Below, one piece after another: positions 1 through 9,555 of a stretch of DNA of 64,000 bases; within the stretch, counting starts at the first letter, position 1, and every line of letters begins with the position of its first letter. This DNA comes from Arthrobacter sp. B6. Lineage in GTDB: Bacteria > Actinomycetota > Actinomycetes > Actinomycetales > Micrococcaceae. The DNA is taken from positions 1 through 64,000 of the forward strand of contig NZ_KV467169.1 in the NCBI RefSeq assembly GCF_001663775.1. The letters are read 5' to 3'. Made by a program: the position numbers and the translations under genes. The notes under the pieces are model-generated. The model ran no database searches and was not told the DNA's origin. It was given only the letters and a program-made list of their open reading frames with translations.

Positions 1-242
1 CGGATCTGCGCGTCGAGCCGGTCCGGGGCGGTGGTCCCGGCGTCGGCGAGGACGATGATCCGGCAGGGGTGTTCCCGGCTGGCTTCGTTCGCGGCCTCGA
101 TCGCTTCTTCCTCGAGCCCGGAGGTGGTCACGACCACCAGGGTCAGGACCCGGCCCAGCGCGATCACCCCGCCCTGTTCGCGCAGGGCCATGATCTTCTT
201 GGAGATCTTCGAGGTGGTGGTGTCCGGCAGGTCTACAATCAT
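1..242 (-). CDS. opcA: Glucose-6-phosphate dehydrogenase assembly protein OpcA (5' part only)
   Basis: This is the N-terminal 80 codons of a minus-strand gene that runs off the left edge. The translation begins MIVDLPDTTTSKISKK and continues with MALREQGGVIALGRVLTLVV, the characteristic OpcA start. OpcA is needed for full activity of actinobacterial and cyanobacterial Zwf and is an allosteric assembly factor rather than an enzyme. The ATG shares bases with the zwf TGA (ATGA), so the two are very probably translationally coupled. Codons here are mostly C- or G-ending, unlike the 5' half of zwf. The identity is firm and the gene is cut only by the window edge. Confidence 0.93.
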   Translation of the reverse strand, partial: MIVDLPDTTTSKISKKIMALREQGGVIALGRVLTLVVVTTSGLEEEAIEAANEASREHPCRIIVLADAGTTAPDRLDAQI

Positions 243-1810
243 GGCCTTCTCCAGGTTCGTCCGTCACGGGCGAGCAGTTCATCCGCGCTGGCGGGGCCCC
301 AGGACCCCGGGGCGTAGGGTTCGGGCTGTTCGTTCAGTTCGGCCCAGTAGTCTTCGAACGGGTCCAGGATCTTCCAGGACAGTTCCACTTCCTCGTGCCG
401 CGGGAACAACGGCGGCTCACCCAGGAGCACGTCCAGGATCAGCCGCTCATACGCCTCCGGGGACGATTCGGTAAAGGAATGCCCGTAACCGAAGTCCATC
501 GTCACATCCCGGACTTCCATCTGCGTGCCCGGGACCTTGGACCCGAACCGGATCGTGGCGCCCTCATCGGGCTGAACCCTGATCACCACCGCGTTCTGCC
601 CGAAATCATCCTCCCCGTGATCACGGAACAACAGGTTCGGCGCGCGTTTGAACACCACCGCGATCTCGGTCACCCGCCGGCCCAACCGCTTACCGGCCCG
701 CAGGTAAAACGGCACCCCGGCCCAGCGCCGGGTATGGATATCCACCCGGATCGCGGCGAACGTCTCGGTCCTGGAATCAGCCGGGATCCCCTCCTCCTCC
801 AGGTAACCCAGGACCTGTTCCCCGCCCTGCCAGCCACCGGCGAACTGCCCCCGCGCCGAATGCGTGGACAGATCCTCCGGCAACTTCACCGCCGCGAGGA
901 CCTTTTCCTTCTCCGCCCGCAAATCATCGGCATTAAACGAAATCGGCTCCTCCATCGCTGTCAACGCCAGCAACTGCAACAAATGGTTCTGGATCACATC
1001 CCGCGCCGCACCCACACCGTCGTAATACCCCGCCCGGCCACCGGTCCCAATATCCTCAGCCATCGTGATCTGGACATGATCCACATAATTCGCGTTCCAC
1101 AACGGCTCGAACAACTGGTTCGCGAAACGCAACGCCAAAATGTTCTGCACCGTCTCCTTCCCCAAATAATGATCAATCCGGAACACCGCGTCCGGCGGGA
1201 ACACCGACTCCACAATGTCATTCAACGCCCGCGCCGAGGCCAGATCATGCCCGAACGGCTTCTCAATCACCACCCGACGCCACTTCTCCCCATCAGCCTG
1301 CGCCAACCCATGCTTGGACAACTGCCGGCAAACCTGCTCAAACGCCTTCGGCGGGATCGACAAATAAAACGCGTGATTACCCCGCGTCCCACGAACATCA
1401 TCAAGTTCCTTGATCGTCTCACCCAGCCGCTCAAACGCCCCGTCATCATCAAACGCGCCCTGAACAAACCGCACACCCTCAGCAAGCTGGTTCCACACCG
1501 CCTCATCAAACGGCGTCCGAGCATAAGCCTGCACCGAAGCCTTCACCTCAGCAGCGAAATCCTCATCCGACCAGGCCCGCCGCCCAAACCCCACCAACGC
1601 AAAACTCGGCGGCAACAACCCACGATTAGCCAAGTCATACACCGCAGGCATCAACTTCTTACGCGCAAGATCCCCCGTCACCCCAAAGAGCACCAACGAC
1701 GACGGACCCGCAATCCGACTCAAACGACGGTCACGAGGATCCCGCAACGGATTACGCCCAAACCTTCCGGAACGGGACGCGGACTTCGTGCCGTATTCAG
1801 TTTCTGGCAT
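239..1810 (-). CDS. zwf: Glucose-6-phosphate 1-dehydrogenase
   Basis: The 523-residue protein catalyses the first, NADPH-producing step of the oxidative pentose phosphate pathway (glucose-6-phosphate to 6-phosphogluconolactone) in the cytosol. Visible features are the Rossmann nucleotide motif GVTGDLA at residues 43-49, the EKPFGHDL element, and the signature RIDHYLGKE near residue 210 with the catalytic His/Lys. Length is usual for the family; the first ~35 residues are a basic extension. It is the fourth gene of tkt-tal-pgi-zwf-opcA, with 15 bp to pgi and a 4-bp overlap with opcA. The 5' half uses many T- and G-ending codons (GAT, TTT, GTT, TTG), unlike its neighbours, and the opposite strand stays open for 484 codons there. 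That hints at a recombined allele. Confidence 0.97.
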   Translation of the reverse strand: MPETEYGTKSASRSGRFGRNPLRDPRDRRLSRIAGPSSLVLFGVTGDLARKKLMPAVYDLANRGLLPPSFALVGFGRRAWSDEDFAAEVKASVQAYARTPFDEAVWNQLAEGVRFVQGAFDDDGAFERLGETIKELDDVRGTRGNHAFYLSIPPKAFEQVCRQLSKHGLAQADGEKWRRVVIEKPFGHDLASARALNDIVESVFPPDAVFRIDHYLGKETVQNILALRFANQLFEPLWNANYVDHVQITMAEDIGTGGRAGYYDGVGAARDVIQNHLLQLLALTAMEEPISFNADDLRAEKEKVLAAVKLPEDLSTHSARGQFAGGWQGGEQVLGYLEEEGIPADSRTETFAAIRVDIHTRRWAGVPFYLRAGKRLGRRVTEIAVVFKRAPNLLFRDHGEDDFGQNAVVIRVQPDEGATIRFGSKVPGTQMEVRDVTMDFGYGHSFTESSPEAYERLILDVLLGEPPLFPRHEEVELSWKILDPFEDYWAELNEQPEPYAPGSWGPASADELLARDGRTWRRP

Positions 1811-1825
1811 GGTTGCTTCTGTGCC

Positions 1826-3460
1826 TTAGCTTTCGGTAACGGATGCTGACCGGGCGGACAGCGCGGCGATGATGTCCTGCAGCTGCGCGACGCCGGTGGC
1901 CCGGTCCGCCAGGTGCAGACGGAGCACTGGACGGCCGTGCTCACTCAGGACCTGGGCGTCGCCTGCGGCCTGCGCGGCAATCAATTCCCCGAAGGTGAAT
2001 GGACGGTCCGGGATGGGCAGGTCTTCGGCAGGAGCCGCAGTTACCTGAAGGAAGACTCCGATGGCGGGGCCGCCCTTGTGGAACTGACCTGTGGAGTGCA
2101 GGAAGCGCGGACCCCAGCCGAACGTGACCGGACGGCCGCTCACCGCTGCAAGTTCGTCGCGGACGCGCTCGAGCTGCGCAAAGGCGAGCCGGTCGAAGTA
2201 AGCCTGAACGCTCAGGTAGCTGTCGGCCTCAAGTGTCCCCAGCAGCGCACGGACGGCTTCCTCAGCCGTGGTAGCGCCGGTGAGCCACTCTCCGCCGCGA
2301 ACCTCGATGGCGCCGTCAACGAAGGCTGCAGGCGTGGGTTCGGGCTGTGCATCGAGCAGGCCCCGGGCGGCAACCTTGGCGGCCTCCACGTCCGGCTGGT
2401 CGAACGGGTTGATGCCCAGCAGTCGTCCGGCCACAGCGGTGGCGAACTCCCACACCATCATCTGCGTGGCCAGGCCACCGGCGATGGCCACTTCGTTTTC
2501 ACCCAGTTCGACGTCGGCATCCGCGGCTACCAGCCGCACTACCAGGACATCGGCTGCGCCGGAGGTGACCTCCGGCGACGTGGGCCCGGCCACAACCGGC
2601 AGCACGCCGGTACCGAGCTTGCCGGTGGACTCGGCAATAAGCTGTTCGGCCCAGTCCGCGAAGCCCACGATGCCGGAGCCGTCTTCTGCGATGATGATCT
2701 TGTTCCGCAGCGGGTTGGTTCCGCCGAGGGCCGTGCCGAGCGCCAGGCCGATGTTCTCGGCGGCATCGTCATTCAGGATCTCGGCGGCTTCCTCTGCCTC
2801 GTCCAGGAAGGCCTGGATATCCACGCCGGCCAGGCCGGACGGGACAAGGCCGAAGGCGGTGAGGGCCGAGTAGCGGCCTCCCACGTTGGGGTCGGCGTTG
2901 AAGACGGCACGGTAGCCGGCCTCGCGGGAAGCCTTGTCCAGCGGGGAACCGGGATCGGTGACGATGATGATCCTGCTCTTGGCATCGAGCCCGGCCTCGT
3001 TGAAGGCGTGCTCAAAGATCCTGCGCTGGGAGTCAGTTTCCAGGGTGGAACCGGACTTGGACGAAACCACGATGGCGGTTTCGGCCAGCCGGTCGGCAAG
3101 GGCGGCACGGACCTGGTCCGGGTCCGTGCTGTCCAGCACAGTCAGCTCGACGCCAGCGGTGCCGGCGATCACTTCGGGAGCGAGCGAGGACCCGCCCATG
3201 CCGCACAGGGCGATCCGGGTGACACCCTCTGCCTTCAGGGCATCGCGGAGTTCCAAAATGTCCGCAACCAGGGACTGGGAGACGGTGGCCGCCTCAACCC
3301 AGCCGAGGCGGACAGCCGACTCGGCTTCGGCGTCGGGACCCCACAGCGTGTGGTCCTTGGCGAATATCCGGGTGGCAACGCGTTCCTCGACGAGGGTGGG
3401 GAGGTGCTGCTCGAGTGCCTGCTGTGCTGCGCCGGTGGCGTCGTAGCTAAGTGTGCTCAT
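1826..3460 (-). CDS. pgi: Glucose-6-phosphate isomerase
   Basis: The 544-residue protein interconverts glucose-6-phosphate and fructose-6-phosphate, linking glycolysis to the pentose phosphate operon it sits in. The translation shows the two-SIS-domain layout of the actinobacterial long form: an early glycine/serine phosphate-binding segment (ALCGMGGSSLAPEV, about residue 90), VVSSKSGSTLET near residue 130, and a C-terminal FGWGPRFLHSTGQFHKGG. The FLHSTGQ block carries the conserved substrate-side residues. The ATG at 3460 lies 6 bp after the tal stop, so the gene is co-transcribed with tal. A pgi between tal and zwf is consistent with shared control of NADPH and pentose supply. No irregularities seen. 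Confidence 0.95.
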   Translation of the reverse strand: MSTLSYDATGAAQQALEQHLPTLVEERVATRIFAKDHTLWGPDAEAESAVRLGWVEAATVSQSLVADILELRDALKAEGVTRIALCGMGGSSLAPEVIAGTAGVELTVLDSTDPDQVRAALADRLAETAIVVSSKSGSTLETDSQRRIFEHAFNEAGLDAKSRIIIVTDPGSPLDKASREAGYRAVFNADPNVGGRYSALTAFGLVPSGLAGVDIQAFLDEAEEAAEILNDDAAENIGLALGTALGGTNPLRNKIIIAEDGSGIVGFADWAEQLIAESTGKLGTGVLPVVAGPTSPEVTSGAADVLVVRLVAADADVELGENEVAIAGGLATQMMVWEFATAVAGRLLGINPFDQPDVEAAKVAARGLLDAQPEPTPAAFVDGAIEVRGGEWLTGATTAEEAVRALLGTLEADSYLSVQAYFDRLAFAQLERVRDELAAVSGRPVTFGWGPRFLHSTGQFHKGGPAIGVFLQVTAAPAEDLPIPDRPFTFGELIAAQAAGDAQVLSEHGRPVLRLHLADRATGVAQLQDIIAALSARSASVTES

Positions 3461-3466
3461 CGTTGG

Positions 3467-4582
3467 TTAGGAAGCCTTCCGTGCAGAGGCGAGGGCGCCT
3501 TCGACGTCGGCCAGCAGTTCCTTCCAGCTGGCCACGAACTTGTCGAGGCCTTCGGATTCGAGGATCGCGACGACGTCGTTGTAGGAGATGCCGAGCGCGT
3601 CCAGTGCGTCGAGCGTGGCGCTTGCCTCGGAGTACGTGCCGGAAACGGTGTCGCCGGTGACGACGCCGTGGTCGAACGTGGCGTCGAGGGTCTTCTCCGG
3701 CATGGTGTTGACCACGCCGGGGGCGACGAGCTCGGTGACGTACAGGGTATCCGGGTACGCCGGGTCCTTCACGCCGGTGGAGGCCCACAGCGGACGCTGC
3801 GGGAGGGCGCCTGCTTCGGCGAGCAGTGCCCAGCGTTCGGTGGAGAAGAGCTCTTCGTAGACCTGGTAGGCCAGGCGGGCGTTGGCGACGCCGGCCTTGC
3901 CCTTGAGTGCCTTGGCTTCGTCGGTGCCGATGGCGTCAAGGCGTTTGTCGATTTCGGAGTCCACGCGGGAGACGAAGAACGAGGCGACCGAGTGGATCTT
4001 GGAGAGGTCGTGGCCGTTTTCCTTGGCCTGCTCCAGGCCGGACTGGAAGGCGTTGATGACGGCGCGGTAGCGCTCCAGTGAGAAGATCAGGGTCACGTTG
4101 ACGCTGATACCTTCGGCGAGGGTGGCGGTGATGGCTTCCAGGCCTTCGAGGGTTGCCGGGATCTTGATGAGGACGTTGTCCTTGTTGACCTTCTTGTAAA
4201 GGTGCTTGGCTTCGGCGATGGTGCCGGCGGTGTCCCAGGCGAGGCGGGGGTCCACTTCGATGGATACACGGCCGTCAACACCCTTGGTTGCGGCTGCGAC
4301 CGGTGCGAAGAGGTCGCAGGCGTCGGCGACGTCGGTGGTGGTGATTTCGAAGATGGTGTCCTCGATGCTGGCACCGGCGGCGGCCTGGGCCGCGATGGTG
4401 GCGTCGTAGTCCGTGCCGGCGGTGATGGCGGCGTGGAAGATGGACGGGTTGGTGGTGACACCAACAACGTTCTTCTCTTCGATGAGCTTGCGCAGCGTGC
4501 CGGTTTCGAGGCGGCTGCGGGAAAGGTCATCCAGCCAGATGGAAACTCCGGCGTCGGAGAGCTGCTGAGTGGGGGTAGTCAT
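3467..4582 (-). CDS. tal: Transaldolase
   Basis: The 371-residue enzyme transfers dihydroxyacetone units between sedoheptulose-7-phosphate and glyceraldehyde-3-phosphate. The N-terminus [20 protein letters not shown] and the following [15 protein letters not shown] are the family's first conserved block. NVLIKIPAT near residue 140 holds the Schiff-base lysine, and [14 protein letters not shown] is present downstream. The length fits the longer actinobacterial transaldolase class rather than the 220-residue TalC class. The start is supported by an AGGAGA ribosome-binding site 8 bp upstream (minus strand, just right of 4582). It lies between tkt (26 bp away) and pgi (6 bp away), in one operon. 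Confidence 0.96.
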   Translation of the reverse strand: MTTPTQQLSDAGVSIWLDDLSRSRLETGTLRKLIEEKNVVGVTTNPSIFHAAITAGTDYDATIAAQAAAGASIEDTIFEITTTDVADACDLFAPVAAATKGVDGRVSIEVDPRLAWDTAGTIAEAKHLYKKVNKDNVLIKIPATLEGLEAITATLAEGISVNVTLIFSLERYRAVINAFQSGLEQAKENGHDLSKIHSVASFFVSRVDSEIDKRLDAIGTDEAKALKGKAGVANARLAYQVYEELFSTERWALLAEAGALPQRPLWASTGVKDPAYPDTLYVTELVAPGVVNTMPEKTLDATFDHGVVTGDTVSGTYSEASATLDALDALGISYNDVVAILESEGLDKFVASWKELLADVEGALASARKAS

Positions 4583-4608
4583 GGTGTTTATCTCCTGGAA
4601 ATCGTTGG

Positions 4609-6735
4609 TTAGGCCTGGAGGCCTGCGAGGGAGTCCTTGGCAGCGGCGGCAACGGCCTCCGCGGTGATGCCGAACTCCTGGAAAAGCCGCTTGTAGTCAG
4701 CGGAGGCGCCGTAGTGCTCGAGGCTGACGGAACGGCCGGCGTCACCGACGAATTCCCTCCAGCCCAGGGCCAGCCCGGCTTCAACGGAAACCCGGGCCTT
4801 GACGGCGGCGGGGAGCACGGACTCGCGGTAGGCGGCGTCCTGCTTGTTGAACCACTCCACGCACGGCATGGAGACAACACGGGCGGCGATGCCTTCGGCC
4901 TGGAGGGCTTCGCGGGCCTGGACAGCCAGCTGGACCTCGGATCCAGTGCCGATGAGGATGACGTCGGCCGGTACGGTGGCGCCGTCCTTGGACGCTTCGG
5001 CCAGGATGTAGCCGCCCTTCGCGACGCCGGCAACGGAACCGAACGTGTCGCCGTCGGCAGCGCCTTCGCCGCGGTCCCAGGTGGGGATGTTCTGGCGGGT
5101 CAGCACAATGCCGGCCGGGTTTTCGTGGTTCTCCAGCATGGTTTTCCATGCCGCAGCGACCTCGTTGGCGTCACCGGGGCGGACAACGTCCAGGCCCACG
5201 ATGGCGCGCAGGGAGGCCAGCTGCTCCACCGGCTGGTGGGTGGGGCCGTCTTCACCCAGGCCGATGGAGTCGTGCGTCCACACGTACAGCGACGGGACAC
5301 CCATAAGGGCGCCGAGCCGGATGGCCGGCCGCTGGTAGTCGGAGAAGATCAGGAACGTGCCCGAGAATGCACGGGTGTTGCCGTGCAGGCTGATGCCGTT
5401 CACGATCGAGGCGGCAGCGTGCTCACGGATACCGAAGTGCAGCACCCGGCCGTAGGGGTTGCCGGACCAGGCGTCGGTCTGCTTGGAGGCAGGCACGAAC
5501 GACGGGGACCCTTCGATGGTGGTGTTGTTGGACTCGGCGAGGTCGGCTGAGCCGCCCCAGAGTTCCGGCATGACCGGGCCAAGTGCGTTGAGGACCTTGC
5601 CGGATGCGGCGCGGGTGGAGACGTCCTTGCCGGCGGGGAAGACGGGCAGCGCCGCGTCCAGGCCCTCGGGCAGTTCGCGGGCTTCGACACGCTGCAGGAG
5701 TGCTGAGGCTTCCGGGTTGGCTGCCTGCCAGGCGTTGAAGGACTCTTCCCATTCCTTGCGGGCAGCGGCACCGCGGTCCACCACGGACCGGGCGTGGGCC
5801 AGGACTTCCTGGTCGACGTCGAAGGACTTTGCAGGGTCGAAACCCAGGACTTCCTTCAGCGCTGCGACCTCTTCGGCGCCGAGCGCGGAGCCGTGGATCT
5901 TGCCAGTGTTCTGCTTCTTGGGTGCCGGGTAGCCGATGATGGTGCGCAGCGAAATGATGGAAGGTTTGGACGTCTCGGCCTTGGCCGCGAGCAGTGCTGA
6001 GTAAAGCTCCTGGACGTCTTCGACGTACTCGCCGGTCTTGGTCCAGTCCACGCGCTGGATGTGCCAGCCATAGGCTTCGTAGCGCTTGAGGACATCCTCG
6101 GTGAAGGAAATGTCGGTGTCGTCTTCGATGGAAATGTGGTTCTCGTCGTAGATAACAACGAGGTTGCCCAGTTCCTGGTGGCCGGCCAGCGAGGAAGCTT
6201 CGGCCGTGACGCCTTCCTGGAGGTCGCCGTCGGACGCAATGACCCAGATGGTGTGGTCGAACGGGCTCTCGCCCGCGGGAGCATCGGCGTCGAACAGGCC
6301 GCGTTGGCGGCGCTGGGAGTAGGCGAAGCCGACCGAGGACGCCAGGCCCTGGCCCAGCGGACCGGTGGTGATTTCCACGCCGGCAGTGTGCTTGTACTCG
6401 GGGTGGCCAGGGGTCAGGGAGCCCCAGGTGCGCAGCGCCTCAAGGTCTTTCAGTTCCAGGCCGTAGCCGGAGAGGAACAGCTGGATGTACAGCGTGAGGG
6501 AGGTGTGACCGGGGGACAGGATGAAGCGGTCGCGGCCGATCCAGTCAGGATTGCGCGGGTCGTGGCGCATTAGCTTCTGAAAGAGAAGGTATGCGGCAGG
6601 CGCCAAACTCATGGCCGTGCCCGGGTGACCGTTGCCAACCTTCTCTACGGCATCTGCGGCCAGTACGCGGACGGTGTCCACCGCGCGCTGGTCCAAGCTG
6701 GTCCATGACAGTTCTTGCTCTTCCAAATGTGGCAC
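4609..6735 (-). CDS. tkt: Transketolase
   Basis: Thiamine-diphosphate enzyme moving two-carbon units between pentose and hexose phosphates. I place the start at the GTG at 6735 (708 aa), which gives [19 protein letters not shown] after the initiator and has GAGAGGGG about 11 bp upstream. An ATG at 6795 would add 20 residues (MPPCGSRVLPAVSTERGPVF) that do not resemble the family. Motifs in order: [16 protein letters not shown] near residue 35, the thiamine-binding SDGDLQEG near 165 with a downstream Asn ([11 protein letters not shown]), and the pyrimidine domain [10 protein letters not shown] and [17 protein letters not shown]. It is the first gene of the operon, so the operon promoter should lie in 6736-7247. 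Confidence 0.95.
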   Translation of the reverse strand: MPHLEEQELSWTSLDQRAVDTVRVLAADAVEKVGNGHPGTAMSLAPAAYLLFQKLMRHDPRNPDWIGRDRFILSPGHTSLTLYIQLFLSGYGLELKDLEALRTWGSLTPGHPEYKHTAGVEITTGPLGQGLASSVGFAYSQRRQRGLFDADAPAGESPFDHTIWVIASDGDLQEGVTAEASSLAGHQELGNLVVIYDENHISIEDDTDISFTEDVLKRYEAYGWHIQRVDWTKTGEYVEDVQELYSALLAAKAETSKPSIISLRTIIGYPAPKKQNTGKIHGSALGAEEVAALKEVLGFDPAKSFDVDQEVLAHARSVVDRGAAARKEWEESFNAWQAANPEASALLQRVEARELPEGLDAALPVFPAGKDVSTRAASGKVLNALGPVMPELWGGSADLAESNNTTIEGSPSFVPASKQTDAWSGNPYGRVLHFGIREHAAASIVNGISLHGNTRAFSGTFLIFSDYQRPAIRLGALMGVPSLYVWTHDSIGLGEDGPTHQPVEQLASLRAIVGLDVVRPGDANEVAAAWKTMLENHENPAGIVLTRQNIPTWDRGEGAADGDTFGSVAGVAKGGYILAEASKDGATVPADVILIGTGSEVQLAVQAREALQAEGIAARVVSMPCVEWFNKQDAAYRESVLPAAVKARVSVEAGLALGWREFVGDAGRSVSLEHYGASADYKRLFQEFGITAEAVAAAAKDSLAGLQA

Positions 6736-7247
6736 GAAAACCGGGCCCCTCTCTGTGCTGACGGCAGGCAGTACACGGGATCCGCAGGGTGGCACGCTGG
6801 GGTGCCCGCTTTGGTGTGTACCAGCCGTTCACCATCGAAACGTTGATCTATCACTCAGCCACATGTCGAAAATGGGAATGCGGTTTCCACCGCTTCTTCT
6901 CTGCGTGCTGATCTGGTGACAGCTTAGCTCCATTCCATCCTTTGGGAGGCCGAAATCTCACGTTTTGGACGCAATTTCCGCTTATGTGAATCGTCATTCC
7001 GTGAGGTTGAGTTAATCTGCTCGAATCGGCCCGCGAGCGATCACCAGGGCCTATCGGCCGGGCTTCTGTTACAAATGCGCACGGTATGATATTTGGAGGC
7101 TGACGCCGGGCGGCCGTGCTCCTCAAGGGGTTCACGGCGGACCAAAGGGTGTTGCCGGGACCTCCTTCTGATGACTATTGGCGGGCTGCCCGTGCAATGG
7201 CCGCTACCGACAGCCGCACCACCAGTCAGACTTGCCAAACAGAACGG
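6736..7247. promoter_or_regulatory. Divergent tkt / ctaB intergenic region
   Basis: About 510 bp without a convincing gene separate the pentose phosphate operon (leftward) from ctaB (rightward). The stretch is more AT-rich than its surroundings between 6840 and 7110. A TATGAT hexamer at 7085-7090 is a good match to a rightward -10 for ctaB, but the -35 side (around 7062-7068) is poor. The leftward promoter for tkt should also be here; I could not single out a hexamer pair. I recognise no riboswitch or operator. Confidence 0.5.
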
Positions 7248-8210
7248 GTGACCGCCACCGTGAGCACAACCGATACGCCGCTAAACGCTTCCCGCGCCAA
7301 AGGGGGAGCCGGACTGGCCCGCAAAGCCAAGGCATATCTTGCGCTCACGAAGCCCCGCGTCATCGAGCTGCTGCTCGTCAGCACTCTGCCCACAATGATC
7401 TATGCGGAGCGCGGCTTCCCGTCCATCGGACTGATCCTCGCCACGCTCGTCGGCGGAGCGTTCGCTGCGGGCAGCGCCGGAGCCTTTAACTGCTACATAG
7501 ACCGCGACATCGACAAACTGATGCACCGGACCGAAAACCGGCCGCTCGTCACGGGCGAGGTAACACCCCGCGAAGCCCTCATCTTCTCGTGGATTTTGGG
7601 CGCTGCCGCCATTGCCATCCTGTGGTTCGGCGCCAACCCGCTGGCCGCCTGGCTCGGCCTGGGCGCCATCTTCTTCTACGTGGTCATCTACACCATCATC
7701 CTCAAGCGCCGCACGGCCCAGAACATTGTGTGGGGCGGTGCCGCCGGCTGCTTCCCGGTGCTCATCGCCTGGGCGGCAGTGACCAACTCCGTCGAGTGGC
7801 CGGCTGTCATTCTGTTTATGGTGATTTTCCTTTGGACGCCGCCGCACTACTGGCCGCTTTCCATGCGCTACGGCGAGGACTACCGCAATGCCAACGTCCC
7901 CATGCTCGGCGCTATCGCCGGGGCCAAGGTGGTCTCGGTCCAGGTGGTACTCTACGCGTGGGCCATGGTGGCGTGCTCTCTCCTGATGGTTCCGGCCGGC
8001 GGTGCGGGCTGGGTCTACACGGCGACGGCGGTCCTGGCCGGAGCCTGGTTCCTGTACGAATCGCACTCCCTGTACAACCGCGCACAACGCGAGGACATCT
8101 CGGACAAGCGCGCCATGAAGGTGTTCCACGGCTCCATCAGCTACCTCACGCTGCTCTTTATTGCCCTGGCGGTGGACCCGTTCGTCGGCCCGGCAGTCAT
8201 GGGCAGCTGA
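7248..8210 (+). CDS. ctaB: Protoheme IX farnesyltransferase (heme O synthase)
   Basis: Integral membrane prenyltransferase that farnesylates heme b to heme o, the step before heme A synthase for aa3-type cytochrome oxidase. With the GTG at 7248 the protein is 320 residues and starts [14 protein letters not shown] after the initiator. A GTG 12 bp later (7260) has GGGTGA nearby and is an alternative, and an upstream ATG at 7197 is open. The first Asp-rich motif [15 protein letters not shown] and the second region [10 protein letters not shown] are intact, with about eight hydrophobic segments. The mature protein begins effectively at [15 protein letters not shown] strong terminator follows at 8276. 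Heme A synthase is encoded nearby on the other strand. Confidence 0.95.
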   Translation: MTATVSTTDTPLNASRAKGGAGLARKAKAYLALTKPRVIELLLVSTLPTMIYAERGFPSIGLILATLVGGAFAAGSAGAFNCYIDRDIDKLMHRTENRPLVTGEVTPREALIFSWILGAAAIAILWFGANPLAAWLGLGAIFFYVVIYTIILKRRTAQNIVWGGAAGCFPVLIAWAAVTNSVEWPAVILFMVIFLWTPPHYWPLSMRYGEDYRNANVPMLGAIAGAKVVSVQVVLYAWAMVACSLLMVPAGGAGWVYTATAVLAGAWFLYESHSLYNRAQREDISDKRAMKVFHGSISYLTLLFIALAVDPFVGPAVMGS

Positions 8211-8214
8211 CCTC

Positions 8215-8261
8215 CTCCCACTTCCTGCACGTTTTCCCGCGATCCTCTCTCACTTCCTGCA
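8215..8261 (-). repeat. Tandem pair of GTGAGAG-type repeats, 32-nt period (copy pair 1)
   Basis: Two copies of CTCYCACTTCCTGCA lie at 8215-8229 and 8247-8261, exactly 32 nt apart. Read on the minus strand they give TGCAGGAAGTGRGAG. The unit resembles the pair at 8475-8518, which has the same 32-nt spacing but the opposite orientation. The pair sits directly after the ctaB stop codon, before the ctaB terminator. It is probably a dispersed intergenic repeat rather than a gene-specific operator. Confidence 0.6.
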
Positions 8262-8275
8262 GGAAAATTCCAAAG

Positions 8276-8304
8276 CCTCCCTCACCTCCGGTGGGGGAGG
8301 TTTT
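8276..8304 (+). terminator. Rho-independent terminator of ctaB
   Basis: An 11-bp stem runs from 8276-8286 (CCTCCCTCACC) to 8290-8300 (GGTGGGGGAGG), with one G-T pair and a 3-nt loop, followed by TTTT on the plus strand. It is placed 66 bp after the ctaB stop. Confidence 0.8.
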
Positions 8305-8603
8305 CGGTTGGTGCAGGACGAGAGGGGTCGTAAGCCGGCGTGCGTCACGCAGTGCACGCTTTTGAGAAGTGAACGACGGCGGCGTCCCGGTTTGACGGGG
8401 GAACGGCACGTACGGTGGGCCAAAAGGCTGCCTGGCGTGACGCCGTCGTACGTCCAGCCTGGACATTCCCGCACGTGAGAGAGCGTTTCGAAAAAGGCGA
8501 CATCAAGTGAGAGAGCGTCCCAAGAGGCGGAGCACGGTCGGTTCATGGGAATCCGGGGTGCGCCGTGGTGTTGTGGCGCCGTGGTGGATCCAGCGCCGGC
8601 AGA
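8305..8603. other. Non-coding gap between ctaB terminator and ctaA
   Basis: About 300 bp between convergent ctaB and ctaA. It contains the second 32-nt-period repeat pair (8475-8518) and an imperfect, widely spaced inverted repeat built on ACGACGGCG (near 8371 and 8440). I see no open frame with a ribosome-binding site or recognisable product. Confidence 0.5.
8475..8518 (+). repeat. Tandem pair of GTGAGAGAGCGT repeats, 32-nt period (copy pair 2)
   Basis: GTGAGAGAGCGT occurs at 8475-8486 and again at 8507-8518, a period of exactly 32 nt, separated by a 20-nt spacer. The same arrangement, inverted, occurs at 8215-8261. Together they bracket the ctaB/ctaA gap. Confidence 0.65.
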
Positions 8604-9548
8604 CTACTGAACCGGGCTGGAACGGGCGACGTCGGCGGCGTTGGTTGCGGCGCTCATCAGCAGGGCGGCGCCCAGCATGTGTGCCCCCACCAGCAGCGCA
8701 GGGATGCCGTTGTAGTACTGGGTAAAACCAATGATGGCCTGCAGCAGGGTCACCACCAGAAGCAGGAGTACGGCGGTCCGGAAGGGGCCCGGAATCCGGC
8801 GCACGAACACCATGGCCAGCGCAAACAGAGTTCCGGCGGTGATCAGGTACGCGGGTACGGCATGGATGTGGGAGAACAGGTCCCAGTCGAGGCCGTTGCG
8901 CGGCGCGTTGGCATCCCCGGCGTGCGGGCCCGCCCCCGTGACCACCACCCCGAGCATCACAGCCAGGGCAGAGAAGAGCGCGACGGCGGCGGTCACCGGC
9001 CGCAGCACCCCCGGCAAGGCAGGCAGGGTCAGGGCAGCAAAGCGGCCCGTCCGCCCGTAGGCCCGGTTCACCAGCAGCGTGGCAATGACCACCAATGCCA
9101 TGGACACGAGGAAGTGCAGTCCCACCACCCAGGGGTTGAGGTTCGTGAGAACAGTGATGCCGCCGATGACGGCCTGCGCGGGGATGCTGGCCAGCAAGCC
9201 CAGCGCCAGCAGGAAGAGGTCGCGGCGTTCCTTGCGCAGGTTCCACAGGTACACCAGCATCAGGATGGCGACGGCGGCGAGGGCGAATGTCAGGAGCCGG
9301 TTACCGAATTCGATAAACCCGTGGATTCCCATTTCCGGGGTGTTGACCAGGGACGTGTCGGTGCAGCGCGGCCAGGTCGGACAACCCAGGCCCGACGACG
9401 TCAGCCGGACAGCGCCACCGGTGACAACCAGCAGGGTCTGTCCGATGAGGGACGCCACAGCCAAGCGCCGGACGCGCGCATCAACAGAGCGGGGAAGCCG
9501 GGCCGCCAGGCGTCCGGCGAACTGGGGAAGGCGTGAAGCCGTGCTCAC
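8604..9548 (-). CDS. ctaA: Heme A synthase (COX15/CtaA family)
   Basis: Membrane oxygenase that converts heme o to heme a, using the CtaB product. The chosen GTG at 9548 gives 314 residues starting STASRLPQFAGRLAARL after the initiator, with GGAATTGAGA upstream; it lies 7 bp beyond the stop of the permease gene. About eight transmembrane segments alternate with the heme-ligand regions: IHGFIEFGNRLL (His and Glu in the helix 2 region), GLHFLVSMAL, HIHAVPAYLI and GAHMLGAALL. A Cys pair lies in GLGCPTWPRC, the extracytoplasmic loop pair typical of the Gram-positive type. It is the last gene of a three-gene minus-strand unit with an ABC exporter, the same order as in mycobacteria (Rv1456c-Rv1458c). 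Confidence 0.93.
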   Translation of the reverse strand: MSTASRLPQFAGRLAARLPRSVDARVRRLAVASLIGQTLLVVTGGAVRLTSSGLGCPTWPRCTDTSLVNTPEMGIHGFIEFGNRLLTFALAAVAILMLVYLWNLRKERRDLFLLALGLLASIPAQAVIGGITVLTNLNPWVVGLHFLVSMALVVIATLLVNRAYGRTGRFAALTLPALPGVLRPVTAAVALFSALAVMLGVVVTGAGPHAGDANAPRNGLDWDLFSHIHAVPAYLITAGTLFALAMVFVRRIPGPFRTAVLLLLVVTLLQAIIGFTQYYNGIPALLVGAHMLGAALLMSAATNAADVARSSPVQ

Positions 9549-9555
9549 GAATATC

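Noticed and set aside
395..1849. A 484-codon open frame on the plus strand opposite zwf
   Set aside because: It is antisense to an intact zwf, has no recognisable domain and has skewed composition (many Pro, Arg, His, Gln), as expected of a shadow frame.
1913..4081. A 722-codon open frame on the plus strand opposite pgi and tal
   Set aside because: It spans two real minus-strand genes and is Gly/Val-rich without any family pattern.
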